The notes below the pieces were generated by a model. That model was not told the origin of the DNA. It searched no databases and saw nothing but the letters and a program-made list of their open reading frames with translations. The translations under genes were made by a program, and so were the position numbers. Of a DNA stretch of 64,000 bases, positions 51,740 to 59,656 are shown piece after piece; position 1 is the stretch's first letter, and each line of letters begins with the position of its first letter. The stretch is from Paenibacillus timonensis (GTDB taxonomy: Bacteria; Bacillota; Bacilli; Paenibacillales; Paenibacillaceae). The stretch lies in assembly GCF_009725205.1 (NCBI RefSeq), contig NZ_WNZY01000006.1, positions 62,001 to 126,000 of the forward strand. Direction: 5' to 3'.

Positions 51740-53329
51740 TTATTCACCTGCTTTCGATAGAGTTGCGGGAGTAGGGACCGCAGACGGGGTGGAGTTTTCG
51801 ACAGTCTCATCGTCCATCTCGTCTTCCTCATCCTCGTCGTCCGTCACGTCATCGTCGTTGACCGGGAGTTCATCCTCCGGTTTCGTCAGGACCAAATCGT
51901 CCAACGGATCCGGCTGCGCGGGCGGCAGCGGAGATTCCAGCACCGGCGTGTCGTTGCTTCCAGGTACGTCAGGCGGAAGAGCAACGGGGTCACCGCCTGC
52001 CGGTGGGTTCGGATGATCTGGAGTAGGTTCGTGTCCCACCGAATCGTCGGAAGCCGGCGGTTGTTCGTCGGAGGAACCTTCGTCATCTGCCTCGTCTACT
52101 GCGCCATCCTCCGTAGCGTTGTCGTCCGTAACTTCGTCGTCTGCAGCATCACCCTCTGCGTCCTCCGATGACTCGTCGTCTGCAGGAGGTTGAACCGCCC
52201 CGTCACCAGCTTCGCCCACCGTAGGGGGGGCTTCACCTTCAGGTGTTTCTTCCGCCGGCTGTCCCTCCCCAGATTGATTGTCGTCGCCGCTTGGGTCGAC
52301 GTTTTCATCCGGGTTGGCTGGGTCTTTATCGGCTTGTTCCGCTTCTTCTTTGGCTTTCTGTTCCTCCAACTGCTTCACCCGTTCAATTTCGGCCAGTCGC
52401 TGCGCTTCTGCCTCTGCCAACAATTGGGCTCGCTGTGCTTCGAGACCGGAGATTTCGGAAGTTAAACCGGCGATGGCGGACTCCAGAGAGGCTTGCACGC
52501 TCTCAAAATAGGCGAGATCTTCCCCGCCAACCGGATTGCTAAAGGTCGAATCGTCATAAGTTGACATCCCGGCAAACGGACTGGCGATAGTAACGGCAGC
52601 GAATCCATCGCTCGAGATCGACAAATCGGAAGGCTGGATGGAACGCAAGTAGCTCAGGATCTCTTGCAACGTGCCGCGAAGGGGGCCGGACAGTAAACCA
52701 CTGCCCTTCAGGAGGTCGGCAATGCGATCAAGTAGCGTCGTTTGCGTGATCTCCGCGCAATTGGGCTCCAAATCATTCAGCGAGGTCATTAGCCCGTGAA
52801 TAACGGCTGTCGCGGCGGCGAGTTCCTGCATCAGCTCCTGCCAAATAGACTGATTTAACGCTAACTGCTGCTGCAGCTGTTGAATCGTGGCATTGAGTTC
52901 GCTAATTCGCGTCGACAACCCGTCGGCGGCCGCCTCCATCTGCAGACTCGCAGAGAAATCTGCGATAACCTCCGAGCTGCCAGATTCGTCGCCGCCAGAG
53001 AATACCGCGTCGGTGGCGGATGGATCCGCCTGTGGAGCGGGGGCGACCGTGTCCGGGAGTACCGGAGCCGAGATCGGAGTCGTTGTATCTATCGCAGCGC
53101 GGGTCAGGGTCGCGCCGATTAATTTTCCTTTTAAGGTAGCGGCCCGTTCCAGGTGCTCGGCCAACAATGCAAGCTGGCTTTCGATTTGGCTCGGAAATAC
53201 GCGGCAAGCCTTGATTTCCGAGTTGTCCTCGCGCACGCTGGTGAATTCGCCAAAGGTCGTTCCGACCTGCTGAGAAGTCCACAAGAGCAGGGTTGAGAGA
53301 ATTAATCCGGATTGCAGCGATCTGACCAT
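51740..53329 (-). CDS. Large TapA-like matrix accessory protein with acidic tail
   Basis: A 529-residue secreted protein in the position of tapA. The N-terminus (hydrophobic core, then SQQVGTTFGEFTS and IKACRVF) resembles the SipW-type leader and first segment of TapA. Residues ~130-230 and ~290-350 are coiled coil; the C-terminal ~190 residues are Asp/Glu/Pro-rich and low complexity. It is twice the length of Bacillus TapA. The best ribosome site (AAAGGAG, 53398-53404) lies ~70 nt upstream of the ATG and faces in-frame ATT (53392) and CTG (53389) codons that would add a basic RKLRKKRKK stretch, so the true start may be non-canonical. Confidence 0.75.
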   Translation of the reverse strand: MVRSLQSGLILSTLLLWTSQQVGTTFGEFTSVREDNSEIKACRVFPSQIESQLALLAEHLERAATLKGKLIGATLTRAAIDTTTPISAPVLPDTVAPAPQADPSATDAVFSGGDESGSSEVIADFSASLQMEAAADGLSTRISELNATIQQLQQQLALNQSIWQELMQELAAATAVIHGLMTSLNDLEPNCAEITQTTLLDRIADLLKGSGLLSGPLRGTLQEILSYLRSIQPSDLSISSDGFAAVTIASPFAGMSTYDDSTFSNPVGGEDLAYFESVQASLESAIAGLTSEISGLEAQRAQLLAEAEAQRLAEIERVKQLEEQKAKEEAEQADKDPANPDENVDPSGDDNQSGEGQPAEETPEGEAPPTVGEAGDGAVQPPADDESSEDAEGDAADDEVTDDNATEDGAVDEADDEGSSDEQPPASDDSVGHEPTPDHPNPPAGGDPVALPPDVPGSNDTPVLESPLPPAQPDPLDDLVLTKPEDELPVNDDDVTDDEDEEDEMDDETVENSTPSAVPTPATLSKAGE

Positions 53330-53434
53330 ATTTTGTTTCTTCCGCTTTTTGCGTAATTTGCGGATTACTTCAGCACGAGATCTTCGCAGAATAGTCGCTC
53401 CTTTCTAGGTAAGTCACTATTTGTTCGTTAACAC

Positions 53435-53450
53435 GTTCGTTATAGAGAAC
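53435..53450. promoter_or_regulatory. SinR-like operator 1
   Basis: The 16-bp palindrome GTTCGTTATAGAGAAC has arms GTTC/GAAC 8 bp apart. Its minus-strand half is GTTCTCT, fitting the SinR consensus GTTCTYT. Confidence 0.65.
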
Positions 53451-53514
53451 GAATTCCGTGATTCGAATATACCTGATAGGATCGAAAAAAGGAAAATCGC
53501 AAATCCGACGATTT

Positions 53515-53530
53515 GTTCTCAATAAAGAAC
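53515..53530. promoter_or_regulatory. SinR-like operator 2
   Basis: The 16-bp palindrome GTTCTCAATAAAGAAC has the same architecture as operator 1. Its halves read GTTCTCA on plus and GTTCTTT on minus. Confidence 0.7.
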
Positions 53531-53587
53531 GATTATCTCAATTTCTCTTTAAATAACTCCATTTGGCGTGAAATTTCACAGGAAATC

Positions 53588-53603
53588 GTTCACTATAAGG
53601 AAC
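53588..53603. promoter_or_regulatory. SinR-like operator 3
   Basis: The 16-bp palindrome GTTCACTATAAGGAAC is the third copy, 73 bp from operator 2. The shared pattern is GTTC-N8-GAAC with an AT-rich ATA core. Confidence 0.6.
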
Positions 53604-53678
53604 AAAATCTTGGTTTCCAAGCTGACGGCTGTTTTTTTGCCGTAAATGACAAGATCGTTAGCGATCAAACAAAATAAG

Positions 53679-53705
53679 CTAACCTTTTCGACGAAAACGG
53701 GTTAG
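53679..53705. other. Strong intergenic hairpin
   Basis: CTAACC (53679-53684) and TTTTCG (53685-53690) pair with CGAAAA (53692-53697) and GGTTAG (53700-53705). It has no T tract and lies between the matrix operators and the sinI promoter region. Its role is unknown. A smaller GATCG-TTAG-CGATC hairpin lies just upstream. Confidence 0.6.
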
Positions 53706-53746
53706 ATGGACTACGCAGAGTGACATACTTTTCAAAACCAGGCCAT

Positions 53747-53752
53747 TATAAT
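53747..53752 (+). promoter_or_regulatory. Candidate -10 for the riboswitch-sinI transcript
   Basis: A perfect TATAAT lies about 65 bp before the aptamer. The -35 region is poor (CATACT at 53724-53729 at 17-bp spacing), so an activator may be needed. Confidence 0.45.
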
Positions 53753-53811
53753 AGGTACCAGGAAAGCTTGCTGACTTAAGAGCCCGTGATCCAACGGCCA
53801 AAACAAAAGCA

Positions 53812-53895
53812 CCAGTTAAGGGTAAACCTGTTGAAAAGCAGGGGCACAAAGTCTCAGATCTAAGGTAGTGATACTAGGATGGCTGGACTGCCTGG
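53812..53895 (+). promoter_or_regulatory. Cyclic-di-GMP-I (GEMM-I) riboswitch aptamer
   Basis: The conserved core is readable in order: GGGTAAACC, hairpin CCTGTT-GAAA-AGCAGG with GNRA tetraloop, GGCACAAAGTC, CTCAGATCTAAGG, a short hairpin TAGT-GAT-ACTA, and GATGGCTGGACTGCC. Segment lengths match the Vibrio Vc2 aptamer base for base across the tetraloop-to-CTAA region. P1 can form from CCAG (53812-53815) and CTGG (53892-53895). There is no terminator before the start codon. CCTGGG (53891-53896) can alternatively pair with CTTAGG (53917-53922), which overlaps the ribosome site, suggesting translational control. Confidence 0.85.
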
Positions 53896-53934
53896 GGACA
53901 AAACCAAAATAATGATCTTAGGAGGAGATTGTTG

Positions 53935-54108
53935 TTGAAGAAGTCCGCCCAGGTTATTGTTTATGATCGGTACCCCGGTAACGTCGATCCGGAGTGGGTG
54001 GTTTTGCTCGCCACGGCCAAGGAGGCGGGAATTTCCATTGATGAGGTTCGGCGCTTTTTGGCCGGAGATCGATCGCATTTAGCAGAATGGCATGTACATA
54101 ACGAATAG
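53935..54108 (+). CDS. sinI: SinI-like antirepressor of SinR, 57 aa
   Basis: A 57-residue protein that is essentially one SIN domain: DPEWVVLLATAKEAGISIDE at residues 18-37, then VRRFLAG, aligning with Bacillus SinI (DQEWVELMVEAKEANISPEE) and with residues 76-106 of the SinR encoded nearby. SinI sequesters SinR as a heterodimer and derepresses matrix genes. The start is TTG at 53935 (AGGAGG ends 9 nt upstream) or TTG at 53932. It is divergent from the TapA-like operon, lies directly behind a c-di-GMP-I aptamer and is followed by its own terminator. The C-terminus RSHLAEWHVHNE is unlike that of Bacillus SinI. Confidence 0.88.
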   Translation: MKKSAQVIVYDRYPGNVDPEWVVLLATAKEAGISIDEVRRFLAGDRSHLAEWHVHNE

Positions 54109-54131
54109 ATTGCGCAGGAAGAGGGAGTAAG

Positions 54132-54169
54132 GGATCGTCCCAGGTCGGAAGAGGGGCGGTTCTTTTTTT
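54132..54169 (+). terminator. Terminator of the sinI transcript
   Basis: GGATCGTCCC (54132-54141) / GGGGCGGTTC (54153-54162) pairs with wobbles and is followed by seven T, so the riboswitch and sinI form a monocistronic unit. Confidence 0.8.
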
Positions 54170-54315
54170 GTCTATTCTGGCGTAAATCGTTGTCCCGGTG
54201 CGGAGCAAGCGGAAAAAGGGCGATTTTTGTAAGGTGGGGGCGATTCAGGACTTCGTCTTTTATGCTAAAATAGAGGAAGTCTATTTGTGCGTGATAGGGA
54301 AGGAGCGATGAAGCC

Positions 54316-55863
54316 GTGCGCATGAACAACATGCTGCATTTTACCGAAAATCACCGTTACTGCGTATACCGTGACTTCGGTCTCAGTCCCGTCGATGGCA
54401 AGATGCTAGGGTTGGTCTATCAACCGATGGTAGGAGCGTTTGCCATTTCGCTTTATCGTCTGCTGGCGGACCAGGTTCCTCTGGAGCAGGTCGGATATTC
54501 GGACGTGGAGCAGCAGCGGAAGCTGTTTCTGACCCTGGGTCTAGATCCTAGCGAGAAAGGGCGGAAATTCCTGATCGAGCAAACATCGCGTCTCGAGGCG
54601 GTTGGCCTTCTTCAGACGAACCGGCTGTATGTCCCGGACAGCGACGATTATATGTACGAATATGAGCTTCAAGCCCCGCTGGCGCCGGCCGAATTTTTCC
54701 GGACCCAACATCTGACCCTGCTGCTGCGGGACAAGATAGGCAAATTCGCCGTATTGTCTCTGCGGGAGCAGTTGTTCCGTGAGGAACCGGTGGCGTGGTC
54801 AGGACTTGCCTTGAACAAGGAAAATATCACGGTACCGTTCTATGAGATATTCGAGCTGAATACGCATTCCATCGATTATGAGCTGGAGCAGGCCATCGCC
54901 GAGACGTCGATGGCCAGACAGCCGGGTCTCAAGTTGGCCTTAGAGGAGGAGGAAGCGATCAATTACGCCGATATCATCCTACGGTTCCCTCGAGAATCGA
55001 AGAATCGGGCATTCGTTGAGGCGCTTCGGTTTGATCCGGAAGGGATGGGCGTGGTCAATTTTGTCGCTCGCAAATATGAGCTGAGCATCCAGGATCTATG
55101 CAGGCTATTGGATGAAGATGGTGTCTTCGATCCAGGCGGCGCTATTCTGCTGGATGCCCTCCAGCACATCGCCAATCTGCAGTTCCGGCAGGGGAAGCGG
55201 CGGCAGGAGGAGCGCGAGGTCGCCTACGGCAAAATCGTCGCGCTGCGCGGGGAAGAGCCGAAAGCAGTTGCTTCTTCCTCTGGAAATGTAACGGAAGAAG
55301 TTGCGGTGCAAATGGAGTATTATGTGGAGGTACCGCCGCAGTTCCAAAGCAAGTGCGATATTCACCAATATAATATGATGCTTCGAAATGAGCCGTATAC
55401 CCGGCTGCTCAAGACGTTCTTCCCGGGGACGATTCCGGACAATCTGCTGGATATCTTTGAGAAGATCGACTTGAACTATAAGCTGCCCGGTGAAGTGATC
55501 AACGTACTTATTCATTATTTGATGTCGCTGCTTACCTCGGGCGGAGAGCAACGGATTAACCGTAACTTCATCGACGCGATCGCCGCCAACATGCTGCTGA
55601 AGCAGATCAGTACGTATGAGCAGGCGGTGCAATATATCCGTGACCAGTCTAAGGTGAAGGAGAAGGTGAAGGAGAAAGCGGCTGGCAGCACTTCCAGTGG
55701 AGGGCGTGCGCGGACCTATGGGGGCCGCGGGGCCAAGCCGAAGCCGGAAATTCCGATTGTGGAGCGAACCGGCGCGGAAACCGCCGTGTCCGAAGAGGAA
55801 TTTGCCGAATTGATCAAGATGGCGGAACGCATGCAGTCCGGAAAGCATAAAAAAGAAGTCTGA
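54316..55863 (+). CDS. dnaB: Replication initiation/membrane attachment protein DnaB
   Basis: A 515-residue protein of the Firmicutes DnaB/DnaD family. N-terminal winged-helix domain (FTENHRYCVYRDFGLSPVDG), a first DDBH domain in the middle, and a C-terminal DDBH2 domain around PYTRLLKTFFPGTIPDNLLD with a basic/Ser-rich tail. It acts with DnaD and DnaI to load the replicative helicase DnaC at oriC. The start is GTG at 54316 with AGGAG 10 nt upstream; ATG at 54322 is an alternative. dnaI follows after 35 bp, the usual order. Confidence 0.93.
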   Translation: MRMNNMLHFTENHRYCVYRDFGLSPVDGKMLGLVYQPMVGAFAISLYRLLADQVPLEQVGYSDVEQQRKLFLTLGLDPSEKGRKFLIEQTSRLEAVGLLQTNRLYVPDSDDYMYEYELQAPLAPAEFFRTQHLTLLLRDKIGKFAVLSLREQLFREEPVAWSGLALNKENITVPFYEIFELNTHSIDYELEQAIAETSMARQPGLKLALEEEEAINYADIILRFPRESKNRAFVEALRFDPEGMGVVNFVARKYELSIQDLCRLLDEDGVFDPGGAILLDALQHIANLQFRQGKRRQEEREVAYGKIVALRGEEPKAVASSSGNVTEEVAVQMEYYVEVPPQFQSKCDIHQYNMMLRNEPYTRLLKTFFPGTIPDNLLDIFEKIDLNYKLPGEVINVLIHYLMSLLTSGGEQRINRNFIDAIAANMLLKQISTYEQAVQYIRDQSKVKEKVKEKAAGSTSSGGRARTYGGRGAKPKPEIPIVERTGAETAVSEEEFAELIKMAERMQSGKHKKEV

Positions 55864-55898
55864 ATCCGTTCGGGCTTGGGGGAAGGTGAAACACCGCG

Positions 55899-56852
55899 AT
55901 GGAATCCCTTGGGGAAATACTTACGCAGATGAAAAATACGCAATTAAAACAACGCTCGGAGGAGCTGACTGCGCGTCTATTTAATGACCCTCTGGTATTG
56001 GAACTTCGAAATCGTTATCCGGAGCTCGGACAGGAACAATTGACGCGCGGAATGGCTAAGCTTTATCAATATGTAAACGACAGCAAGCACTGTGCCAATT
56101 GCCCGGGACTTGCGAACTGCCCCAATGACTTCCCCGGCCACTTCACGAAATTGACGGTCGAACAGGTGGGCGGCAGCCCGCAGTTGGTTGATCGACAGGT
56201 TCCTTGCCAGAAGCAACTTCAGTATGAGCGCGAATTGTCCGTCAAGAAGCGGATTCACAGTTTCTATGTGGATGAGCGTGCGCTGGAGGAAGGCTACAAT
56301 GCGGTCGAAATTATGGCCAAGGATAGCCTGAGGGCTCCAGCCGTCGGACAATTATTTCGCTACATTGAAGAGACGAAGGAGTCTGGCCTTCAAACGAAAG
56401 GACTGTATCTGGAAGGTCCATTTGGCACAGGCAAGACATTCTTGATGTGTTATTTACTGCACGAGCTGGCGAAGGAAGGGTATTCTGGAGCTATCGTCTA
56501 TATGCCGGAATTCGTGGAAGATCTGAAAAGTATGCTGCAAGACAGCGATAAGCTGCGGGATACCGTGGAAATGATGAAGCAGGTTGACCTGCTGATCTTT
56601 GACGATATCGGCGCAGAGAACTTAAATCCGTGGGCGCGTGACCATGTGATGGGCGCGATCCTGAATTACCGGATGAACCGTAAACCGACGTTCTATACCT
56701 CGAATTATTCCTTGAACGCGCTGGAGAAGCATTTGAGCTTTACGAGCAAGGATGGGGAAGAGCGGCATAAAGGCCAACGGTTAATGGACCGGATTGCCCC
56801 ATTCGTCGATGTCGTGCAGGTGAACGGGACGAATAAACGAGGACGGGCGTAG
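55899..56852 (+). CDS. dnaI: Primosomal helicase loader DnaI
   Basis: A 317-residue AAA+ ATPase. The N-terminal zinc-binding domain has Cys65, Cys68, Cys74 and Cys103 (HCANCPGLANC...VPC). The AAA+ domain has Walker A GPFGTGKT at residues 173-180, Walker B DLLIFDDIGAEN, and a sensor region near FYTSNYSL. It loads the replicative helicase onto DNA. The leader has AAGGTGA. It is co-transcribed with dnaB. Confidence 0.95.
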   Translation: MESLGEILTQMKNTQLKQRSEELTARLFNDPLVLELRNRYPELGQEQLTRGMAKLYQYVNDSKHCANCPGLANCPNDFPGHFTKLTVEQVGGSPQLVDRQVPCQKQLQYERELSVKKRIHSFYVDERALEEGYNAVEIMAKDSLRAPAVGQLFRYIEETKESGLQTKGLYLEGPFGTGKTFLMCYLLHELAKEGYSGAIVYMPEFVEDLKSMLQDSDKLRDTVEMMKQVDLLIFDDIGAENLNPWARDHVMGAILNYRMNRKPTFYTSNYSLNALEKHLSFTSKDGEERHKGQRLMDRIAPFVDVVQVNGTNKRGRA

Positions 56853-56878
56853 AGGTGTCATTCACGGCAGAGAAAAAA

Positions 56879-56917
56879 GAGCCGGGCTTCCCTTGGAAGG
56901 GAAACGCCCGGCTCTTT
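56879..56917. terminator. Bidirectional terminator after dnaI
   Basis: GAGCCGGGC (56879-56887) / GCCCGGCTC (56906-56914) with an inner TTCCCTT/AAGGGAA stem; T-rich on both strands (A6 at 56873-56878, TTT at 56915-56917). Confidence 0.9.
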
Positions 56918-56952
56918 CGTTCGTTTCGCGGTCTTGTTACCGCCAAATCAGC

Positions 56953-57108
56953 TTAGCTGGCGATAAATTTAATGATGACCATACCGAAGAAAATCACGGC
57001 CATCAATGTCAACATGCCAAAAAAGCCGTTCATCAAATCAAACAAATCGTTGCGGGGTTCTTCGTTGATGTGCTGCCGCGGATCGTTCGCATGCGTGTTA
57101 GCATCCAT
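56953..57108 (-). CDS. Small membrane protein, 51 aa, possibly YqzM-like
   Basis: A 51-residue product with a charged N-terminal half (MDANTHANDPRQHINEEPRN) and one C-terminal membrane helix (FFGMLTLMAVIFFGMVIIKF). AGGAGG lies ~8 nt before the ATG, and the gene shares a bidirectional terminator with dnaI. Size and layout recall the YqzM family of spore formers, but the match is by general pattern, so I give no symbol. It was read directly from sequence because it is too short for most gene callers. Confidence 0.75.
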   Translation of the reverse strand: MDANTHANDPRQHINEEPRNDLFDLMNGFFGMLTLMAVIFFGMVIIKFIAS

Positions 57109-57376
57109 GGCGACGGGCCTCCTCAGGAAATAATCGTCTCGTCAATGAAAGATGTCATAGACAATCCGTTTTCAGGTTATTCTTAGTATAACCAAACCCT
57201 TTTCACTTTGTAAAGAAGGCGTTATCATGCACTTTCTTTTTTTCAGTGGTGTATGGTATAATTGGTTCGGCAGCTGTTTTCCAGGCTGTCTGCATCATTT
57301 TTGTCCAACTATCCAGTTGCTCAGGAACTCGTTTTTTTTGTACGGGACGGGCAACCCCAATAAGGAGGAAGTTATC

Positions 57377-57694
57377 ATGGCTATCGTGAATGTATCCGAT
57401 CAGTCCTTCAACGCGGAAATCGAAGGGCAAGTTCCGGTTCTTGTTGATTTTTGGGCTCCATGGTGCGGTCCTTGTAAAATGATCGCTCCGATTCTGGAGG
57501 AGCTCTCTTCGGAAGTAGGCGACTCGGTGAAGATCGCTAAGCTGAACGTGGATGACAATCCGGAAACGGCATCCCGTTTCGGCGTAATGAGCATTCCTAC
57601 ACTCATCTTGTTCAAAGACGGTCAACCTGTCGACAAAATCGTCGGGTTGAACTCGAAGGACACGTTGAAGAACCTGATCTCTAAACATCAATAA
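57377..57694 (+). CDS. trxA: Thioredoxin
   Basis: A 105-residue classical thioredoxin with active site Cys30-Gly-Pro-Cys33 in FWAPWCGPCKM, the buried Asp in VLVDFWAP, the cis-Pro in MSIPTLILFK and the C-terminal Gly in KIVGLNSKD. It is the general cytoplasmic disulfide reductant. The ATG at 57377 has TAAGGAGGAA upstream; the frame start at 57227 is too early. Confidence 0.96.
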   Translation: MAIVNVSDQSFNAEIEGQVPVLVDFWAPWCGPCKMIAPILEELSSEVGDSVKIAKLNVDDNPETASRFGVMSIPTLILFKDGQPVDKIVGLNSKDTLKNLISKHQ

Positions 57695-57731
57695 TCCAGA
57701 CGATCAGGCGCGTCGCTTGACGCCTTGGATG

Positions 57732-57760
57732 ACGCCTCCGGTTTGGGCCGGGGGCGTTTT
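57732..57760 (+). terminator. Terminator after trxA
   Basis: ACGCCTCCGG (57732-57741) / CCGGGGGCGT (57748-57757) is followed by TTT. Confidence 0.75.
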
Positions 57761-57796
57761 CTGCGTTAACATGGAGAGGAGAAAGGAGGAGGAAGC

Positions 57797-59656
57797 TTGG
57801 ACGCACCCACTAACGAAACGCCTAGTTATGAGAAAGCGATGGAGCGAATCCAACACAAGCTGGCGCTGCTACCCGATTCCCCGGGTTGTTACCTGATGAA
57901 GAACAAGGAAGGTACGATCATTTACGTCGGGAAAGCCAAAGTGCTGAAGAACCGGGTTCGTTCCTATTTTACGGGCAGTCATAACGGAAAAACCCAACTG
58001 CTCGTGTCCGAGATCCGGGATTTCGAGTACATCGTGACCGGAAGTAACATGGAAGCGCTCATTCTGGAGTGTAACCTGATCAAGGAATATCATCCGCGGT
58101 TTAATATCCTGCTGAAGGACGACAAAACTTTTCCTTATATTAAAATAACGAATGAACCGCATCCCCGGCTGGAAGTTACCCGGCGGGTGCTTAAAGATAA
58201 AGCGAAATATTTCGGACCGTATCCCAACGCGTACGCGGCTCAGCAGACGAAGAAGCTGCTCGATCGCATGTATCCGCTGCGCAAATGCAACGTGATGCCT
58301 AAGGAAGTGTGCCTGTATTATCACATCGGCCAGTGCCTGGCGCCTTGCGTGCAGGAGGTGGCGAAGGAAACGTACGAGACGATGATCCAGGAAATCACCT
58401 CGTTCCTTAGCGGAGGGCATGAGGAGATCAAAAAAGAGCTGCAACGTAAAATGCACGAGGCGGCCGAAGAGTTGCAATTCGAGCGGGCGAAGGAATTACG
58501 CGACCAAATCATCAATATCGATGCGCTGATGGAGAAGCAGAAGATTACGGTGAACGACGCGAAGGATCGCGACGTATTTGGTTACGCTGTGGATAAGGGC
58601 TGGATGTGCGTGCAGATTCTATACATGCGCCAGGGGAAAATGATCGAGCGGCATGCGTCGGTCTTTCCGTTCTACGGGGATGCCTACGGCGATTTCATGT
58701 CCTATGTGACCCAGTATTACAGCGATAATCCGGCACTGCCCCAAGAGATCCTGCTGCCGGAGCAGCCTGAGGATCAAGACGATCCGACTGCGATTGATGC
58801 CCCGACCGCCCTGCAGGAGTGGCTTGGCGTCAAGACGTTGGTGCCGCAACGCGGTTTGAAGCGGCAGATGACCAAGATGGCCGAGGAGAACGCGCGCGTT
58901 TCACTGGACGAGAAGTTCCGCCTGATTGAAAGGGACGAGGAACGGACGTCGAAGGCCGCCGAGAACCTCGGCAAGGCGATTGGGCTGGACTCGGTGTCGC
59001 GCATCGAAGCGTTTGATAACTCCAACATCCAGGGAACGAACCCGGTCTCGGCGATGGTGGTGTTCATTGACGGAAAACCGGCCAAGAAGGAATATCGCAA
59101 ATATAAAGTAAAAACCGTGCAAGGACCGGATGATTACGAGACGATGCGCGAAGTCATCCGCCGCCGTTACGAGCGAGTGCTGAAGGAGAACCTGCCGCGT
59201 CCCGATCTGATCGTGGTCGACGGGGGCAAAGGGCAGATTTCCGCCGCGACTGACGTGCTGGAGAACGAGCTGGGGCTGTTCATCCCCGTGTGCGGTCTCG
59301 TCAAAGACGCCAAGCACAAAACGGCGCAGCTCATGGCGTTTGATCCGCCGGAGCCGGTTTATCTGCCGCGCGACAGCCAGGAGTTCTACTTGCTGCAGCG
59401 GATTCAGGACGAGGTGCACCGCTTCGCCATTTCGTTCCACCGCGAACAGCGGGCCAAGTCGATGGTTACTTCGCGACTGGATGCGATCCCCGGGATCGGG
59501 GAGAAACGCCGGAAGGCGCTGTTGAAGCATTTTGGTTCGTTGAAAAAAATAAAAGAGGCCTCCGTCGAAGACTTTCGGCCTCTCTCTATCGGGGAAAAAT
59601 TAGCCCACGAGATTATAAATGCCCTTCGGGACGAGGATCCGCCAGAGGAGTCGTGA
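57797..59656 (+). CDS. uvrC: Excinuclease ABC subunit C
   Basis: The dual-incision nuclease of nucleotide excision repair, 619 residues. The N-terminal GIY-YIG domain contains [20 protein letters not shown]; a UVR motif ([19 protein letters not shown]) binds UvrB; the RNase H-like C-terminal nuclease has [10 protein letters not shown] and the Asp/His set; the tandem HhH end is [17 protein letters not shown]. The start is TTG at 57797 behind AAAGGAGGAGG. The 3' end overlaps the convergent protease gene by 44 bp. Confidence 0.96.
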   Translation: MDAPTNETPSYEKAMERIQHKLALLPDSPGCYLMKNKEGTIIYVGKAKVLKNRVRSYFTGSHNGKTQLLVSEIRDFEYIVTGSNMEALILECNLIKEYHPRFNILLKDDKTFPYIKITNEPHPRLEVTRRVLKDKAKYFGPYPNAYAAQQTKKLLDRMYPLRKCNVMPKEVCLYYHIGQCLAPCVQEVAKETYETMIQEITSFLSGGHEEIKKELQRKMHEAAEELQFERAKELRDQIINIDALMEKQKITVNDAKDRDVFGYAVDKGWMCVQILYMRQGKMIERHASVFPFYGDAYGDFMSYVTQYYSDNPALPQEILLPEQPEDQDDPTAIDAPTALQEWLGVKTLVPQRGLKRQMTKMAEENARVSLDEKFRLIERDEERTSKAAENLGKAIGLDSVSRIEAFDNSNIQGTNPVSAMVVFIDGKPAKKEYRKYKVKTVQGPDDYETMREVIRRRYERVLKENLPRPDLIVVDGGKGQISAATDVLENELGLFIPVCGLVKDAKHKTAQLMAFDPPEPVYLPRDSQEFYLLQRIQDEVHRFAISFHREQRAKSMVTSRLDAIPGIGEKRRKALLKHFGSLKKIKEASVEDFRPLSIGEKLAHEIINALRDEDPPEES

